A DNA stretch of 7,020 nucleotides from NCBI GenBank assembly GCA_023380575.1, contig JAMCRM010000031.1, forward strand, positions 1 through 7,020. The letters are read 5' to 3'. The notes under the pieces were generated by a model that was given only the letters and a program-made list of their open reading frames with translations, was not told where the DNA came from and ran no database searches. Position numbers and translations under genes: made by a program. The stretch's first letter is position 1. Each line of letters begins with the position of its first letter. This DNA comes from Acidobacteriota bacterium. Its GTDB lineage: Bacteria; Acidobacteriota; Terriglobia; Bryobacterales; Bryobacteraceae. Of the stretch, positions 6,096 to 7,020 are shown piece by piece.

Positions 6096-7020
6096 ATGCC
6101 TTCCGTTTTTACCCGTTACTTGAGGGCCGTAGTCCCGCTGTTCATCCCATTTCTTCTTTGCGCGAACGCCCAGTCTCCCTCTGAAGAAAAGAGCGTACTG
6201 CAATACCTTGACCAGACCATCGCCTGGTATCGCGACGTTGCCGCCGTGACAGGCAGCAACGCCACACAGAAGGACGCGCTGTTCGCCGATAACCTCCGGC
6301 AGAGCTCGCTCGAGGCGCTTCGTTCCGCGTTTCAGTTCGCACGCGCGGATGCGGCCCTTCCCTCCGCCAAGGCCCAACCCGGCGCCGCACCCGACGATTC
6401 GCGAAGCCGCAATCTCGTGCAGGCCCAGAGCCTTGCGGACCAGCGCATTGTGCAGGTGGAGGGACGTATCGGCGAACTCGACCGCAAACTGCGAAGCGCG
6501 CCACCGCGGCTCCGGCCGTTGCTTCAGGCAGAGCGAGAAAAACTGGCAGGCGATCTCAACCTGGCCAAGGCGCGGCGGGGCGCCCTCCACAACCTGATTG
6601 GTCTTCTTAACGGCTCCGGCGCCGGGTTGCCGGGCGATATCGACGATCTCGAGCGCTCCGTCCCGGAACTGCAGAAGGCGCAAAACACCACTGCCGCGCC
6701 GGCGGGCTCCACTGCCACCACCTCGCAGGAGTTTCACGCCGATTCGGCGGGCATCGTCGGCCTCACCACGGAACTCTTCGGCATCTCCCGGAGAGGCCGG
6801 AATCTCGACCGCATTCTGCGCTCCACGGCGAAGTTGCGCAAGGCCAACGAAGGGCTGCGCGCGCCGCTGCGGAGCGCCCTTCGGGAGGTCATCCAACGCG
6901 GCGACGCCATTGCGCTATTGCCGGAGACCGCCAGCCCCGCGGAATTCACCGCCGCGCGGAAGGAATTGGACGGCCTGCTGGCGCGATTCAAACTGCTGTC
7001 GGCCACGGTGGGACCATTGG
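6096..7020 (+). CDS. Exported helix-rich protein, probable N-terminus of an MscS-type mechanosensitive channel (cut by window edge)
   Basis: The frame is open from the ATG at 6096 to the right edge, giving 308 residues of a longer protein. Residues 1-25 form a Sec signal peptide (LRAVVPLFIPFLLCANA, cut before Q26). The rest is alpha-helical by composition: a block SVLQYLDQTIAWYRDVAA (33-50), a following block ending ALRSAFQFARADAAL (74-88), a coiled-coil-like stretch rich in Glu, Arg and Leu (about 115-170), a low-complexity Ala/Thr/Ser linker (about 196-210), and further helices to the edge. The tyrosine/tryptophan block followed by FARAD resembles, from memory, the periplasmic start of mechanosensitive channel proteins of Acidobacteria. 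The membrane and MscS domains that would prove this lie outside the window. It could instead be another envelope protein with a long periplasmic helical domain. The gene diverges from the metallohydrolase gene after a 45-base gap. Confidence 0.7.
   Translation, partial: MPSVFTRYLRAVVPLFIPFLLCANAQSPSEEKSVLQYLDQTIAWYRDVAAVTGSNATQKDALFADNLRQSSLEALRSAFQFARADAALPSAKAQPGAAPDDSRSRNLVQAQSLADQRIVQVEGRIGELDRKLRSAPPRLRPLLQAEREKLAGDLNLAKARRGALHNLIGLLNGSGAGLPGDIDDLERSVPELQKAQNTTAAPAGSTATTSQEFHADSAGIVGLTTELFGISRRGRNLDRILRSTAKLRKANEGLRAPLRSALREVIQRGDAIALLPETASPAEFTAARKELDGLLARFKLLSATVGPL

Noticed and set aside
6051..6896. Upstream extension of the metallohydrolase frame by 282 codons
   Set aside because: The added part is low-quality sequence antisense to the channel-like gene, and would place a clear signal peptide in the middle of a protein. 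The true start is at 6050 or 6035.
1..7020. CRISPR arrays, tRNA or rRNA genes, transposases, riboswitches
   Set aside because: No regularly spaced repeats, RNA signatures or transposase-like frames were seen; coding sequence fills the window apart from gaps of 57, 49 and 45 bases.

Overview
This 7,020-base window is GC-rich and almost entirely coding. It holds four genes in alternating orientation (←, →, ←, →), each apparently its own transcription unit, with no RNA genes, transposases or CRISPR repeats. All four products carry an N-terminal export signal (one of them Tat-type). GC-rich codon use, a Tat-exported glycoside hydrolase, a secreted CehA/McbA-type metallohydrolase with an N-terminal beta-sandwich, and a mechanosensitive-channel-like protein with a long periplasmic helical N-terminus together suggest a soil acidobacterium of the Solibacter/Bryobacter kind. 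That placement is inference from protein style; no phylogenetic marker is present.

Region 1 (1-1090, minus): the N-terminal 363 codons of a secreted glycoside-hydrolase-like protein, cut by the left edge. Region 2 (1148-4450, plus): a complete 1,100-residue GH106-type glycoside hydrolase (alpha-L-rhamnosidase-like) with a twin-arginine signal. The two are transcribed divergently from a 57-base AT-rich gap and share short motifs, so they look like distant relatives acting on plant or microbial polysaccharide outside the cytoplasm. A 23-base inverted repeat with one mismatch links the very left edge of the window (inside gene 1) to the start codon of gene 2; this is the oddest feature seen.

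Region 3 (4451-4499): a short convergent gap with two tandem GC-rich hairpins. Region 4 (4500-6050, minus): a complete CehA/McbA-family PHP-type metallohydrolase with a Sec signal. Region 5 (6051-6095): a divergent gap with a small dyad and promoter-like sequence at its left margin. Region 6 (6096-7020, plus): the N-terminus of an exported, helix-rich protein, probably a mechanosensitive (MscS-type) channel, cut by the right edge.

Together, regions 1 and 2 look like a small carbohydrate-degrading locus. The metallohydrolase and channel-like gene share a divergent junction, but nothing in the sequence ties them functionally to the glycosidases. No clear new defence or mobile system is visible.
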